Origin: Hyposmocoma kahamanoa
Lineage: Eukaryota > Arthropoda > Insecta > Lepidoptera > Cosmopterigidae
Assembly: GCF_003589595.1 (NCBI RefSeq)
Contig: NW_020654810.1
Coordinates: 10,269,473-10,333,472, forward strand
Reading direction: 5' to 3'
DNA: 64,000 bases
Shown piece by piece: positions 21,478 through 33,137 of this stretch. The notes beneath the pieces were generated by a model that saw only the letters and a program-made list of their open reading frames with translations, was not told the origin of the DNA and made no database searches. A program made the translations under genes and the position numbers. Position 1 is the stretch's first letter. Every line of letters starts with the position of its first letter.

Positions 21478-21988
21478 AGAGGATGCATAATTCAACAGTT
21501 TATAATGTGGAGAGCATCAGAGCCATTGAATATCTTTCGCTAGGCGATGAACTGGAATTCGTGCGTCATTGGTCATACAGGTGCTGGTTGCTTCGCTACA
21601 GACTGGAGCCGAAAGAGGTTTATTATTTAGAGTACATTTGTATTTCGAAAGAAAAGAGAAGAATATTTTTTTTACAACAATGTCTTCGAATTTAGAAACC
21701 TAATTAAAGATTATATCAGCATTGCCAAGTTTTACGTATGCGTATAATCGAAACTATCAGCGCAAAAGTAGTGCAACCCACATTTTTTTTTCTACAATAT
21801 TACTTTAAATTATACTAAAGTATATAAAATTATTATACACATATTTGAATGGTATTTTTATGCATAAAAAATATTATAATGAAAAGAGCATCCAAATATA
21901 TAATAATTGCATACTTTAATTTTCAATTTGAAGCAATATTGCAGTAAAAATCAAGTTATTGTGGGTTGCACCACTCTTGCGCTGAAAG
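21478..21988 (+). mobile_element. Repeat H, copy 1: V module followed by MITE-like U module
   Basis: The V module (21478-21753) is about 85-90 percent identical to 32121-32394 and contains an ATG frame (MHNSTVYNVESIRAIEYLSL) that stays similar in both copies for about 45 codons. The U module (21754-21988, 235 bp) has 29-bp terminal inverted repeats, CTATCAGCGCAAAAGTAGTG then CAACCCACA, with three mismatches between ends. No transposase motif is seen. The family is not recognised. Confidence 0.75.
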
Positions 21989-22990
21989 CCTCAATTATTT
22001 TAATATTTGCATTTGTAACAAGTTTTTTTAATCGAACTCTTTAATATTTAATTAACACTAAAGATTTTTATCCGATTTTTGACGTCTATTGTTTACATAC
22101 CAACCTTTTGATGATGTTTGTTGTTATCCTCAAAAACAGGTTTTAAAAAAATGAGACTATTAAATTCCAATTGTGGTACACAAGGTTTTAATATCGTACG
22201 CCTACGTGACTTACAGTTTTTCCTATAACGGTTAACACGAGTTTCAATAATCAATTCATGTTTTTCTATTTATCACGTGAGATACTTGAGGTAAACATAA
22301 CCAAACAACGTTGAAAAACTTGAATGCGAACAAGCTACAATACTTTAATGGCGTTGTAATACCAAGAAAGTTTTTCGCTTTTTGATACTTATGATCATGA
22401 AGCGATCGCAAATAGTTACACATAACTTATTTAATAAAACATGTACTCACTTTTCTCCAAATGCCTTGATTCGTAAACATAACCTCTTTCGTTGTTATTA
22501 TTACAAGACGCGTACAATCACACAAATAATAAATGAAAAAGTCTCTATCACTTCTCACTTGGGTTTAAGAAACAATTAATAATCTCTCCGAAGGAAGGCA
22601 TTAAGATAAAGAGTAATAATAACAACAGTGTGGGCAAAAGCCAGACGGATCGAATCACTAAAGGACGGCATAACACCGTGCACCCCTCAAAGCGTCCCGT
22701 TTGTAAGCCGTTATTCTTATTATAGTCGGGCACGCTCCACGAGGTGGCCGGCATGAACTAGCATCTAAAATGATCATTAGAGACATCGGCATAGCGATTA
22801 TGTTTACTTGCATCGTGTGTCACAAGATTCATGCAGTGGCTGTTCACTTAATAATATACAAAAGTTATACGCCAATCACACAACATGGTAGTGAAAACAG
22901 AGTTCGTTTTTAAAACGTACAAGCTTCTTTTAATATGTTACTTAAATATCTGTGACATGTGTGTATATGTGATATTATATCAGTGATTTA
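21989..22990. other. Unannotated stretch
   Basis: A minus frame at 22548-22754 has a run of leucines (LLPTLLLLLLFIL) that results from an AAC/AAT-rich tract and is not convincing as a signal peptide. No other feature. Confidence 0.4.
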
Positions 22991-22993
22991 AAT

Positions 22994-23190
22994 AATAATA
23001 ATAACGCACACACTCATTTAGCACTAGGAAAGCCCATCGTCACGGGTGCCAAGGACACATAACAAGCAGACAACCACATATTACACCCAACATCACGAGA
23101 AAAATAAATGTAGGTCATATAAAATATTTCTTAGGAATCGTAACAGTCCCGGGTGCTGCGTGGCAGATCAGCATGGTAACCGAGGGCAGT
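22994..23190 (-). mobile_element. SINE-D copy 3
   Basis: Tail TAATAATAATAACG at the left, body 'cgggtgccaaggacacata' and 'gcagacaaccacat', and a decayed tRNA head ('cccgggtgctgcgtggcaga'); the A box is barely recognisable. Confidence 0.82.
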
Positions 23191-23945
23191 AAAAAATTAC
23201 TGATAGCATTTTATAAATATTCAACATTTGTATGGTTTATGTAATTGTAGACTTGTTGCAGGTCCTACGTTTAACGTAAATTCAATTGCTAATGGACACA
23301 ATGGCTTTTAGGAGAACGTGTTAAAAAGACGATAAAGTTTTCATTATGGATTAAAAGTATTTAAGTAGAGTTCATCACTTGATACGTAAATGTCAAAAGA
23401 CATATTTACTTAATTAAAAACAAAGCAAAGTTCAATTTTCATTAATACCGTAAACAATATATGATAAATATGGTTAATTCACTGTTGCACAAAATATAGC
23501 ACCAAGTAACATAAAAAATCGTGTCAAGAATTAGCTTCTTTTATCGACTTTTAAGTTTTTTTTTCAGTTTTCATCTAAAAACCGGTCGCTGTTAAGGAAA
23601 AATAATGGATAGAACAAAAAACTAAACGATCAAGAGAAGCACCATAAATATTAAAAGAATTAAATTACATCGTTATGTCTACTACATAATCCACAATTTA
23701 TGTCGTTAATTAAATGTTTAGGCAGAGATGAAATATATAACGTGATTATAATGTACTTCTGAAAGCAAAAAAACAATTCAACAAAATAATAGTTTTAAAT
23801 GAGTAAAAAAATATTTGACATTAGATGGGTGGCAAAAAAACATAATGTAAATATTTCGAGCTGATTTTGTAGACGCATTATCGTCTGAGTTACGGATCAG
23901 CTCCGCCATTCAAAGTCGTTGAGAATTTAACAAGTACTTTTTTGT
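23191..23945. other. A+T-rich stretch, no gene seen
   Basis: No element or coding-like frame. Confidence 0.45.
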
Positions 23946-23949
23946 AACA

Positions 23950-24218
23950 CGATTATCAAGTGACGGAACGAACAAGTCATATGCCTGGTAGTAAGCGACA
24001 TGCCTGCCCATAAAAGTTGCAGTGCCACTCAGACTTTTAAATCGCAAAGACTTCTAGGGCACCGCAACTGCGCCCGTCACCTTGAGACAAAGTTGATTAG
24101 TCCCAGGTGCCTTTAATATCACCAGCACCCTCACTTCAAAACCGGAATACCGCTTGGCGGCAAAAACAGGTATAATGGAAGAATTTTCCGGGATGACCTC
24201 TTTCACAAAGAACTCTAT
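23950..24218 (-). mobile_element. SINE-A copy 10
   Basis: From 'attatcaagtgacgg' to 'ttcacaaagaactct'. The 'gtaatgctcacattac' block is deleted and the final 10 bp of the 5' end are lost. Confidence 0.87.
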
Positions 24219-24264
24219 GATACGTGAGTTTAACAAAAACTTTAAGCGTACTTATTATTCACAA

Positions 24265-24316
24265 GTGACGCTAATCTCACTTCAAAACTTAAGTTTTGAA
24301 GTAAGATTAGCATCAC
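24265..24316. repeat. Loopless 26-bp hairpin
   Basis: The left arm (24265-24290) and right arm (24291-24316) are inverted copies with only two mismatches and no spacer, meeting at AACTT/AAGTT. It is not part of any repeat recognised elsewhere. Confidence 0.85.
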
Positions 24317-24384
24317 ATGGAGTTATATTCAGGAATATATCTTAGATACTCAGTTTTTAGGCTTTCACGATTGTTACACATAGG

Positions 24385-24554
24385 AAATGAAACTATTTTT
24401 CCGGATTTAAATCGCGTATATTTGTTTTTTCAACTTTCGGGCCCTTTACAGGTCGTTGAACTGTTACCATGGGACCTGTGAAGGGCCCGAACCGTTGATT
24501 TGTTTGAAAAAAAACAAATGTACGCTATTTAAATTCGGAAAAATAGTTTCATTT
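24385..24554. mobile_element. Fold-back element family I, copy 3 (complete palindrome)
   Basis: A 170-bp imperfect palindrome. The ends AAATGAAACTATTTTTCCGG pair with the right terminus, and 'cgggccctttacaggtc' pairs with 'gacctgtgaagggcccg' inside. Two other copies (1124-1240 and 8119-8215) retain parts of it. Likely a MITE. Confidence 0.75.
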
Positions 24555-26055
24555 AATCCATCTTAGAGTTTTGTTTAAGTAAGATAGATAGATCCAAAAG
24601 TAATTGATTTCGTATAAAACCGAAAATAAACGACTGAAGGCCGGACTCTTGTGACTTTTTCGTTTAATTTGGTTGTCTGATATAGCTCTCAGTACTTCCT
24701 AAAGATTTATTATTTCCTTTTCAATATACCAACATAGTCAAGTCAAGGCTCAGACTTACGCAAACTCTAAAAATAACGCTGCAAACTCTACATTTAATAA
24801 AAATCAATATCATCTTTGAAAATTACAACATATAGAATATTTAATTATAACACTTAAATGCTATTTTGTATTAAAATATATTATATAACAAATATTATAG
24901 TGCTCAAATAAGAACTTATAATAATTTAAATTAAAAAATTATGTTATCGACGCATATTGAGGGTTAATGGCCGTGACTACACGAATTTTCGTACAAAAAC
25001 TGCGAGGTCACGCAAAGGTTGATTGTTTTATCAAAATCATTATAATAGAAATAGTAATAGTAGTAATCATCATACACCAAACAATAGCTTTAAAATCATA
25101 CAATAAAATATCTTAAATAAACATCATAAAATGATAGATATTGTTGCAAATCAATAAAGTAACACTAACTTGCAACCAGTACCAGTGCATTTATCGCGTA
25201 TCTATTTGCACGTGATTGTATCTACACGTGGGTGATCCGAGAAAAATGGCGTCGATGCAGATATTACCAATTTTCTTCTATTAATGCAAAAATTACTCTA
25301 ATGGTATCCTGTAGCTGTCTTCTAAAACGAGTAGTCATCCCAGAAAAAATTTTTGTTTTTTAAATTGAGCTTTATTTTTAAAATATTTAGTTATCCGAAT
25401 TCCACAGCTTTAACGTGTATAGATAGCTATTGGAAGTATGTGAACACAAAAACTTGGAGGCCTATAGCCGCGCCCAGCGCTTTACGGGTGCAATACAATA
25501 GTATCTTCAGGATACTATTGCGTCTACTGCGGTGCTGCAGCGCGTAAGGCAGTTTGCCGATGCCCAAACGGACGGTTTTATTTAACGCAATAATCCGCAA
25601 AAAAACGGCATCGCTGATGAATGCACAGTGAAAATGGTATCCTGAAGATGATTGCCTCTAGATTTGATTGTCCTATTTACGGCCGCTTTCTCTATTTAAT
25701 CTCAATCCATAATTTGCTTTCTGAGCTTGAATAATCAATCCAAATCCTATTTTTACTATTTTAATAACCGATCAATGGATCGTTATTCCGATCTTTTGTT
25801 TCAATCCATCTGTGGGGCATATGGCATTTTTAGATTGACATTTGTATGGTAGCAACAGTTGTGCGCTTTCAGTATCCCGATTCATAGGTTTGACAAATCG
25901 GATGTTGAACGTGATCGATCTATAGCAGCGATCCTCCAATTTTGACCTACTGTACTGTATATATATGTATATATGTTGTATAAAATCGTGTGAAAATGGA
26001 AGTTATTTTTAAGTGATAGCGACTGTGACGCATTGCTTGAAGGTAGTCATAGGCT
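24555..26055. other. Unannotated stretch with a short hairpin
   Basis: A stem of 10 bp with a 5-nt loop (CAATAGTATC/GATACTATTG, about 25495-25519) sits in a G+C-richer patch. Two CACGTG E-boxes lie at about 25207-25231 near a very short ATG frame. No gene is assigned. Confidence 0.4.
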
Positions 26056-26059
26056 CTGT

Positions 26060-26320
26060 ATAATTAATTGTGTAATAATTCTTTTAATTTAATTCCATCC
26101 CTAATAAACTAATTTGTAAAATTTAATTCTGTAATAATTTAGACTTGTTTAATGTAATTCTGTAATAATTAAATTTGTAAAATTTATTTCTGTAATAATT
26201 TGACTGTATTCATTTTTATGGACTAAAATGTAATTATTACTAACATTAATTTTTAAGTGACATTGTAAATAACATTATGGGTCCAAGTGACTTGTAATAA
26301 ATGAATTATTATTACTATAC
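26060..26320 (+). repeat. A+T-rich repeat tract, LINE 3' UTR-like
   Basis: A 30-bp unit is present twice with one mismatch (26111-26140 and 26172-26201), with further 'ctgtaataatt' cores between. The stretch ends 'aataaatgaattattattac', like the 3' tails of some LINEs. Confidence 0.4.
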
Positions 26321-26366
26321 CCAGCAGTGGGTGAAGTCAGGATGTATATGATTATGACGATGATAA
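26315..26366 (+). mobile_element. SINE-B 3' end fragment
   Basis: 'tacccagcagtgggtgaa' followed by 'tgattatgacgatgata' matches the SINE-B terminal module and its GATGAT-type tail. Confidence 0.5.
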
Positions 26367-26369
26367 GGT

Positions 26370-29300
26370 ATTCGTATTAGAATACAATCAAGAAACCGTT
26401 TTGCATTTTACGAGAACAAAGTAGATTCTTGAATATTTTGTCAGGCATGTGTGCTTTGATGTGAATTCCAAATTTTATGACCGATTTGTGTGAACCAACC
26501 CTGCAGGCTCTGACGTCAATGACTCGTCGTGATCCACCTAAAGATAAGCGCGCGCGCATGCAAGACAACTAAATCTGTAACTATTAAGGTAATGCGCCAT
26601 TATGTATTGATTTTTTGTAGATATCATAAGTGCTATTAACGCTGTATTAAAAACGAATAAATAAAAAATGTGATAATAAATTGTGATATAAGCACGTCTT
26701 TTTTATAATCAAAAATATATTTCATCTTGTAAAAAAGGATCAAATATGCAAAGCACTTAATGACGTTCTTAAATGAATATTAATTCACTATTTATTTTGA
26801 GGGTTGGCTCAGTCGGCTAAGGATGACCTTATTATTAACAGGTATTAAAAGTAAAGGGTTTTTTAACTACACGTAGGTGAGCAGAACTAAAAAGATAAGT
26901 CATCTCTAAACAATTTGGTACGTTGCAAAAAACATTACGACCCTCACACATATTTTTCCTTATGTCTCCTAATTATTTAAACTCATTAAAGATACTGTGA
27001 ATGACAGGTAGTCCATATATAAAGAGCTTGTGTAAAGAAATCGGTTGAACAAACTCATTATGTACATTAGAAATATATTTCAAACTTTGTAATTTTAAAA
27101 TTTTAGTCAGTCGTCAACATTGACTCGATATTTTTAATTGGGAAAGCCAGTATTCAGCTTAGGTAAAATCTTAATGGCCTACGAAAATTAAATTTATTTT
27201 GATGAATGTTAATTAAAAAGCTAAAAATTATATTACCCTAAAAAACGATCGTGTTTGTTTTACTTTTCAAGTTACCAAAGGTTGTTCATACCATCTTCTA
27301 GGGGGCCTGCAAATGCAGTTCCATTTGTTACGAAAATCTTATACCTAATAGATTCTTCATCTCAAACGTGGAACATATTCTTGTTATTATTATTTATTCA
27401 GAGCTAAAAAATAGTAGTAGTTCAACTATCCAAAAGGGAAACTTTGTTAGCCTCCTTAGGACGATGCCTCAGGCCTCAACTATCGATTAATTTTCAACCT
27501 TTAAGCAGAAGAAGTAAACTTACAAATCACTTTCTTAATCCATACTAAAATATATTAATTACATTATTCCCCTTATTTAATGCTATGTAAATTCTTACGT
27601 AGTTTAAATATGTCATTCAGAAAAGTATCATACTCGTAAGTAACTAATATTTGTTTAATTAATAATATACATAATTTATAGCATAGACAATCGTGCTTCT
27701 ACGAGTGACCACCGGCAAGTAGTTGTTATTCCCATTGTTGTTCCTAAATTGGGCACTACTGGTGCTTTTAGATACCTAAGGCTATAAGGCGATACCTAAT
27801 ACAATATGTCTATTGTTTTGAGTCCCGATCTATTTCGACACGACCACGAAATATACTTTGGAGTACGTGTAGGTACGTAGTTACGTACGTGTGTCGGCCA
27901 TGTGCAGTGGACATCGTAGAACTCTGAGGAAATAGATTAGTTGTTGCATCATTGCAATACACTTATCGATATAACCCATGCATTATTGGTAATAGGACTC
28001 AGTCATCAGCAACAATTTCAATGTGTATTTTAAGTTTCTAGAAGTTTCTTAATAAAAAGGTATGGATAATTTCAACAATAAGTAAATTTATTTTTTAATA
28101 TATAATAATGTTTTACAATACAAATATTGTTACTTAGTTTAATATTTTCTTTCTTCTCCACTATTTCTTCAGTTCTTTTCAATACATTTTAGAGTTTGTT
28201 TCAGTTAATTTTCCATTTATTTACACTTCAAAGAATATTCAACCAAAATTGTAAGGGAAATTAACAAACTTTCTTCAAGTATTTGATTTTTTTTTTGACG
28301 CAATGGCTTCGATCCAGATGGTACACACGACTTCATTGAGTAGTGTACTCAGTAACTTACATACCAAAAAGTCTTCCTCATAAGTTACTCTCTACAGACT
28401 GAAGGTCCGTACTCCTTACTTTATTTTCTTTCCTTTTTTTACTTACAATATCCCGTGTCGCGTATTTTATCTTCTACAAATATTTACGAACAAACATAAT
28501 TTGCAAGAAATGTAAAATTAAAAAACTTCCATTTTTCCTGTTTTATTGAGATAACACATATTTACAATACATCGTTAACCAGATATTTTATTAGAATGTA
28601 TATATAATTTTAAAACAATCAAACTTCAAGCTAAACGCACAACTCATTGAAATGACAAACAATAGCGATTTATTGCTGAAATGTAGAGTTACTTTTTGTT
28701 ATCCATAACAGACTAGTGGCATATTAGAACAAGAGTTAATCAGTGAGTGCAGAAAAGTTATCAATGGAGAAGCGGATAGGGCCGGTTCTGTGATCTGAAC
28801 GGTGGTCCAGTTAATGATGCACCTTTATCAATAGTAAATACCAACCAGCAAGCCACGACCCCGCACTAACAATAATAAAACATTATCGTTAAGTAGCGCA
28901 TGCTAACCTCTTTTCTTACAACTGCAATGTATCATATTCAAAAACTTATCTTCGATGTTTTTCCGCCCTTATTGAATAGTCACACACATTTAATAAAAAA
29001 TTACGTAGAGTGCTAATGACAGTTAAGTTACCATACTATAAGTTGCTGTCAAATATATACAGTACAATAATTACTATACTATATCGATATTATATCGACA
29101 TAGCATAATAAGACAAGTAGTGCAAGGCGGCCAACAAGCAGGTTGACTGCATGTCTGCACTTAATACGTAGGTCAGTTGTTAGAGTTGAGTTGCAAACGT
29201 CGGCAGAAGTCAATGTGAATGATAGTCTAAAATTCAAAAGTAGTAGTTGAGATTCTTAAGAAAATATATGATTTTTTTTATGTCTGAAACAACTAGATGT

Positions 29301-29920
29301 TGAATACTAATGGCAAAAGATAACGACTATTTGAGAGTTTAATCAATTTAATAGTAAAACAAATACACGATTGTTGAAATTTTTGTCGACAGACTTGTAC
29401 AATTGTTAAAATTTTTGTTTTGTGATGGTAAAAAAACCTTTGTTTACATTTTTGATCGCAAATCCACCGCAGAGTGTAGTCCGGGATTACGGACATGAAT
29501 TTGTTGACAAATTAAAAATTGAAGATTTCGATAGATACAAAATACAAAAATATTTATTGTTAAGGTAGATGGATTTTTGACACATTTCATTTCCATGATC
29601 GTACTCCCGTAATATACCTAACGTAATCGAGATAGTAACCTGCGATGCTGGTATAAAAATATCAATATGTAAGTACCACATTTCACAAAGATTATTTTAA
29701 TATGTATACCTTAATTTTTTCAAATTATGCTTTGCAACCTGTAGGTACAACTAAAATAATAACGTGATAACCTTGCGCTGCAAGAGACGTGTATGTAGAT
29801 AGGAATTATTGTACCTTGTAAGTAGGTATTGTACTTCTTGGCTAATTATACTATGGTATCGATCGTTATGCACTGCGTAAGTAATTTATACTAAAACATT
29901 ATAAGTTCTTACTTATGATC
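26370..29920. other. Long unannotated stretch
   Basis: About 3.5 kb, the longest stretch without a recognised repeat copy. Short frames (26377-26568, 29293-29496, 29487-29681 minus) lack coding character or motifs. Part of it may be intronic or regulatory DNA; nothing in the sequence shows which. Confidence 0.4.
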
Positions 29921-29924
29921 GGTG

Positions 29925-30115
29925 TTAAACCCTCTTTTTACAGGAGACCCGTACTGAGCAGTAGGACGTAAATAAAAGGTTAATTGGAAGAAGTCCCTTT
30001 ATGGGATAAGCTCGCCTTTATACACTAATATTTTAAATTGTTTTTTCTTAATATTTGTAATTTACATAAAGTGTTTACATACATACATATAGTAGGCTGA
30101 AGATAATGATGACGA
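29925..30115 (+). mobile_element. SINE-B-like 3' end with inserted module
   Basis: 'ggagacccgtactgagcagt' followed by 'aggacgtaaata' matches the SINE-B end module. The terminal 'agtaggctgaagataatgat' lies 100 bp further on, separated by 'gggataagctcgcctttata', a segment I recall from lepidopteran repeats. Confidence 0.5.
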
Positions 30116-31005
30116 TACTTGACGTAGTACAAAAGACTCAATTTCATATTTTTGAACAGACACAACTTTTAAATACGCAACTAGCCATCATGGACCGCAA
30201 CAGTATTTCTGACAAAGTAATTTTCTAACTAAATCAATGTCATTTCTGCTTGGTTGAATCTAATAAATAAGCAAACAAAACATGCTAAATATCTGTGAGC
30301 ATTATTTATTTACCAAACTTAAAAGTGCACAACAGATATATTACAGAATAAGCCAGTACAGATAACTCTGGCACTACAATTTTTTCACTATCGCATTGAC
30401 GCATTTGGGTTCCTATTGGGAACATAACAAATTAACCCACAGAATATGGAACAATTTAATTAAATATTCTTACTACATAAACATGTAAACAGTTGATTCA
30501 AGAAAAATACAAGTTAACGTTCTAAATACACTCTAAATAAATATGTTTATGTTCTAAGTCATTGCATTTTGCTAACGAATATGACGACTTGATTACCCCA
30601 AAACATCAATCAATTTCATCATTGACTTACAATTATATGGACGTCGGGTCCGCGCTAAAAAGTGTCCGCACTTGTAAGGCGCTAAAATCGTATACAGAGC
30701 GCGACACTCCGCTTTAGTCTTCATTTGTTCTACGGACAGCGCGATACTGCGATGACATAACAATTTAAATTTCGAATAGGTTGACTTGGGACATTTTTTT
30801 CGTGGTTTTTGTATTAGACCCGTCGTTCATTTATTTGTAAGTCAATGAATTTCATTGTAATTTTTTCATTGTATGAAATCTAATTAGCTTTTTAACTCAA
30901 TAATTGATCATGGGCTTAGTAGCGATGGGCGTACTTACAAAACATACTTAAATTACATATATGAATTACAAATTAGCATAATTAAGACAATTGTATCAAA
31001 TAAAA
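30116..31005. other. Unannotated stretch
   Basis: A G+C-richer patch at 30648-30755 (ccgcgctaaaaagtgtccgc) has no open frame or known motif. Confidence 0.4.
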
Positions 31006-31009
31006 TAAT

Positions 31010-31247
31010 ACTAAAAAACCCAACCTCAAAAGTCATTCATCCCTTAGTTTGCTACACTTAGTGATGGAATATTTTCTTCAAATTGAAATGGGACCATTTA
31101 TGAGGTACCCTCTTTCCAACCAAAAAAAGAATTTTCAAAATCGATTCACAAATTTATCGAGTTATCGCGTAACATACTCGTACATACAAAAAAAACAATG
31201 ACTGTGTTTTTAGATAACCTCCTCCTTTTTTGAAATCGGTTAAAAAG
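31010..31247 (-). repeat. Dispersed repeat C, copy 2
   Basis: Inverse orientation: 'ctcaaaagtcattcatccct', 'gaggtaccctctttcc', 'gagttatcgcgtaac' and 'aacctcctccttttttgaaa' occur in order. Confidence 0.82.
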
Positions 31248-32005
31248 TTAATATAATTATAACGACCTCGGTCCTTTTAACCACTGTAAGGTGATATCTA
31301 GAAAAAAATACTACTTGGGTTGTATGTACGTCGCACTCGTAAAAAAATCGTGAGTTAATTTGCAATGCATTCTGCTTTCGTATAAACACTAAAAAGGGTT
31401 TCAAGGGTTTTTGGAAGTAGTCTTACAATAAGTTTTACTTTAAGTACTTCTTGTGTTTTGAATAAATAAATTTAAAAAAAATATATAATATTCTCCTGGA
31501 CATACAATGCGAGTCACCTCGCATTTTTGTCGTTCCATTCCTTCAACAAACAGTAAATCTTTTGTTCGTTTACATGAGATTTTAATTTACGTCAAAGAAA
31601 AATGACAATTTGTAGAGTGTTGTCGTGCGTACATAACTATATTTTTAATTAGCACTCTATTAGCACATATATTAATTTTTAAGCTATAATTGGCGTAAAT
31701 TGTCTATTTTTGTATTACTAAAATAGATGTTCTAAAAATAACGAGTCTTCCATGACGTGGGTTTATATGTTGATTGATCTACTTAAATTGACGCATCACG
31801 ATTAAGTGCAGATATAAGTACGCCAGTTACCTTATGTAAACAAGTTTTTTTTTACACAGAATAGTTGCTATCTTGACTTTCAACTTCACAGTACTGTTAC
31901 GACGATATTAGGAACAAGTTCATGTAAGCTCTGAGAAAATAATTTTGTTTATTACATCATTATTTTACTACACTATTACAATTTAATGTCGTAAGTGCAA
32001 ATAAG
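31248..32005. other. A+T-rich stretch, no gene seen
   Basis: No element or coding-like frame. Confidence 0.45.
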
Positions 32006-32006
32006 G

Positions 32007-32455
32007 CTATCAGCGTAAAAGTGGTGTAATGTTGGTCAAAGGATGTAACCCATTTTATTTAATTTATTTTTCTAAAATATTACTTTAAGTGATACTAAAG
32101 TACATAATGAGTAAAGTACAGAAGAGGATGCATAATTTATCAGTTTATAATGTGAAGAGCATCAGAGCCATTGAACATCTTTCGCTAGGCGATGAACCGG
32201 AATTCGTGCGTCTTTGGTCATACAGGTGCTGGTTACTTCACTACGACTGGCGCCGAAAGAGGTTTATTATTTAGAGTATATTTATATTTCGAATTATGAA
32301 AGAACAAATTTTTTTTTAAATGTCTTCCAATTTAAAGCCTAATTAAAGATTATTTATCAGCTTTACCAATTGTTACGTATACGTATAATTGAAACTATCG
32401 GAGCACAAGTGGTGCAACCCACATTTAATTTATTTTTGTACAATATTACTTTATC
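32007..32455 (+). mobile_element. Repeat H, copy 2: U fragment, V module, U fragment
   Basis: A truncated U module (32007-32108), a V module (32121-32394) and the start of a second U in the same orientation (32395-32455), cut off by SINE-A copy 11. V is thus flanked by direct repeats, unlike copy 1, which has U only on its right. Compared with copy 1 the V frame has a 1-bp indel after CWLL. Confidence 0.72.
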
Positions 32456-32457
32456 CC

Positions 32458-32518
32458 AGTCCCATGTCCCTGTAATTTCACCAGCACCCATTACCCTTCA
32501 ATACCGGAACGCAGTAAT
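32458..32518 (-). mobile_element. SINE-A copy 11 (60-bp fragment)
   Basis: Only the block 'cagtcccatgtccctgtaat' to 'ccggaacgcagtaata' remains, joined directly to the truncated U module. Confidence 0.75.
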
Positions 32519-32795
32519 AATAAATAAATAAAAATACTGTATATAAAATTAATTTGGCTTATTTTAAATCCCTCATTCTCATAACCTCATCTTCTATATG
32601 CATTACGTGGGGTTATACCACTTTTGCCTTGGATAAAGATTGCGTCAAAAGTAGGTCCAAGAGTAGTAGTAGTACGTACTCTATTACAATTTAAAGCTAT
32701 AAAAGGGCTAGTGCTAACTGCCTAGAACGCAAAAAGCAGTAGAAAGTAATATGCTCTACATACGTACTTCCGGTCTCGCACCTTTAATTTTCTGG
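32519..32795. other. Unannotated stretch
   Basis: A+T-rich; no recognised element. Confidence 0.4.
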
Positions 32796-32799
32796 AGTA

Positions 32800-33010
32800 A
32801 CGTGCAATTTGAAATTTGAAATATACTAAGAGCTTCTCGGTGAAGGAAAACAGCGTGATGGAACACGTGGAAGAAGTTTCACAACCCTCGAAAGACGTGT
32901 GAAGTCTCCAACCAGCAAAGCCCAGCATGGCGGAGACTGACCAAAACCCTCGCCTGTGAGGAGACCCACGCATTGGGACACAAAGCTCTTCCAGAATCCA
33001 AAATAACACA
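32800..33010 (+). mobile_element. SINE-B copy 2
   Basis: The body 'tgcaatttgaaatttgaaat', 'ggtgaaggaaaacagcgtga' and 'cccagcatggcggagactga' matches SINE-B; the tRNA-like head is missing. The 3' module is 'ggagacccacgcattggga'. Confidence 0.75.
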
Positions 33011-33019
33011 AAACGTTCC

Positions 33020-33097
33020 ATCGTCATCATTACTTTCCATCAGGTGAGATGGAGGTCATTTGACCGCGACGCGCACTTATTTTTTTATAAAAAAAAA
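33020..33097 (+). mobile_element. LINE 3' end fragment
   Basis: 'tactttccatcaggtgagat' followed by 'ggaggtcatttgaccg' and an A-tail (33088-33097) has the same plan as the 3' ends of L1 and of the 33.1-kb LINE. No coding part precedes it. Confidence 0.65.
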
Positions 33098-33115
33098 GTC
33101 TTGTCGAGAGTCCAT

Positions 33116-33137
33116 GGTTAGGTTAGGTTAGGTTAGG
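33116..33137 (+). repeat. Interstitial (TTAGG)n, four units
   Basis: A 22-bp uninterrupted run of GGTTA units, the insect telomeric repeat, directly at the 5' truncation point of LINE L2. Confidence 0.9.

Noticed and set aside
22548..22754. Minus-strand frame with a leucine-rich, signal-like stretch
   Set aside because: The leucines come from an AAT/AAC-rich tract. There is no good start context and no splice or composition support.
25203..25262. Two CACGTG E-boxes before a short ATG frame as a promoter
   Set aside because: The frame is only 12 codons and no splice donor or G+C shift accompanies it. E-box hexamers are expected by chance at this scale.
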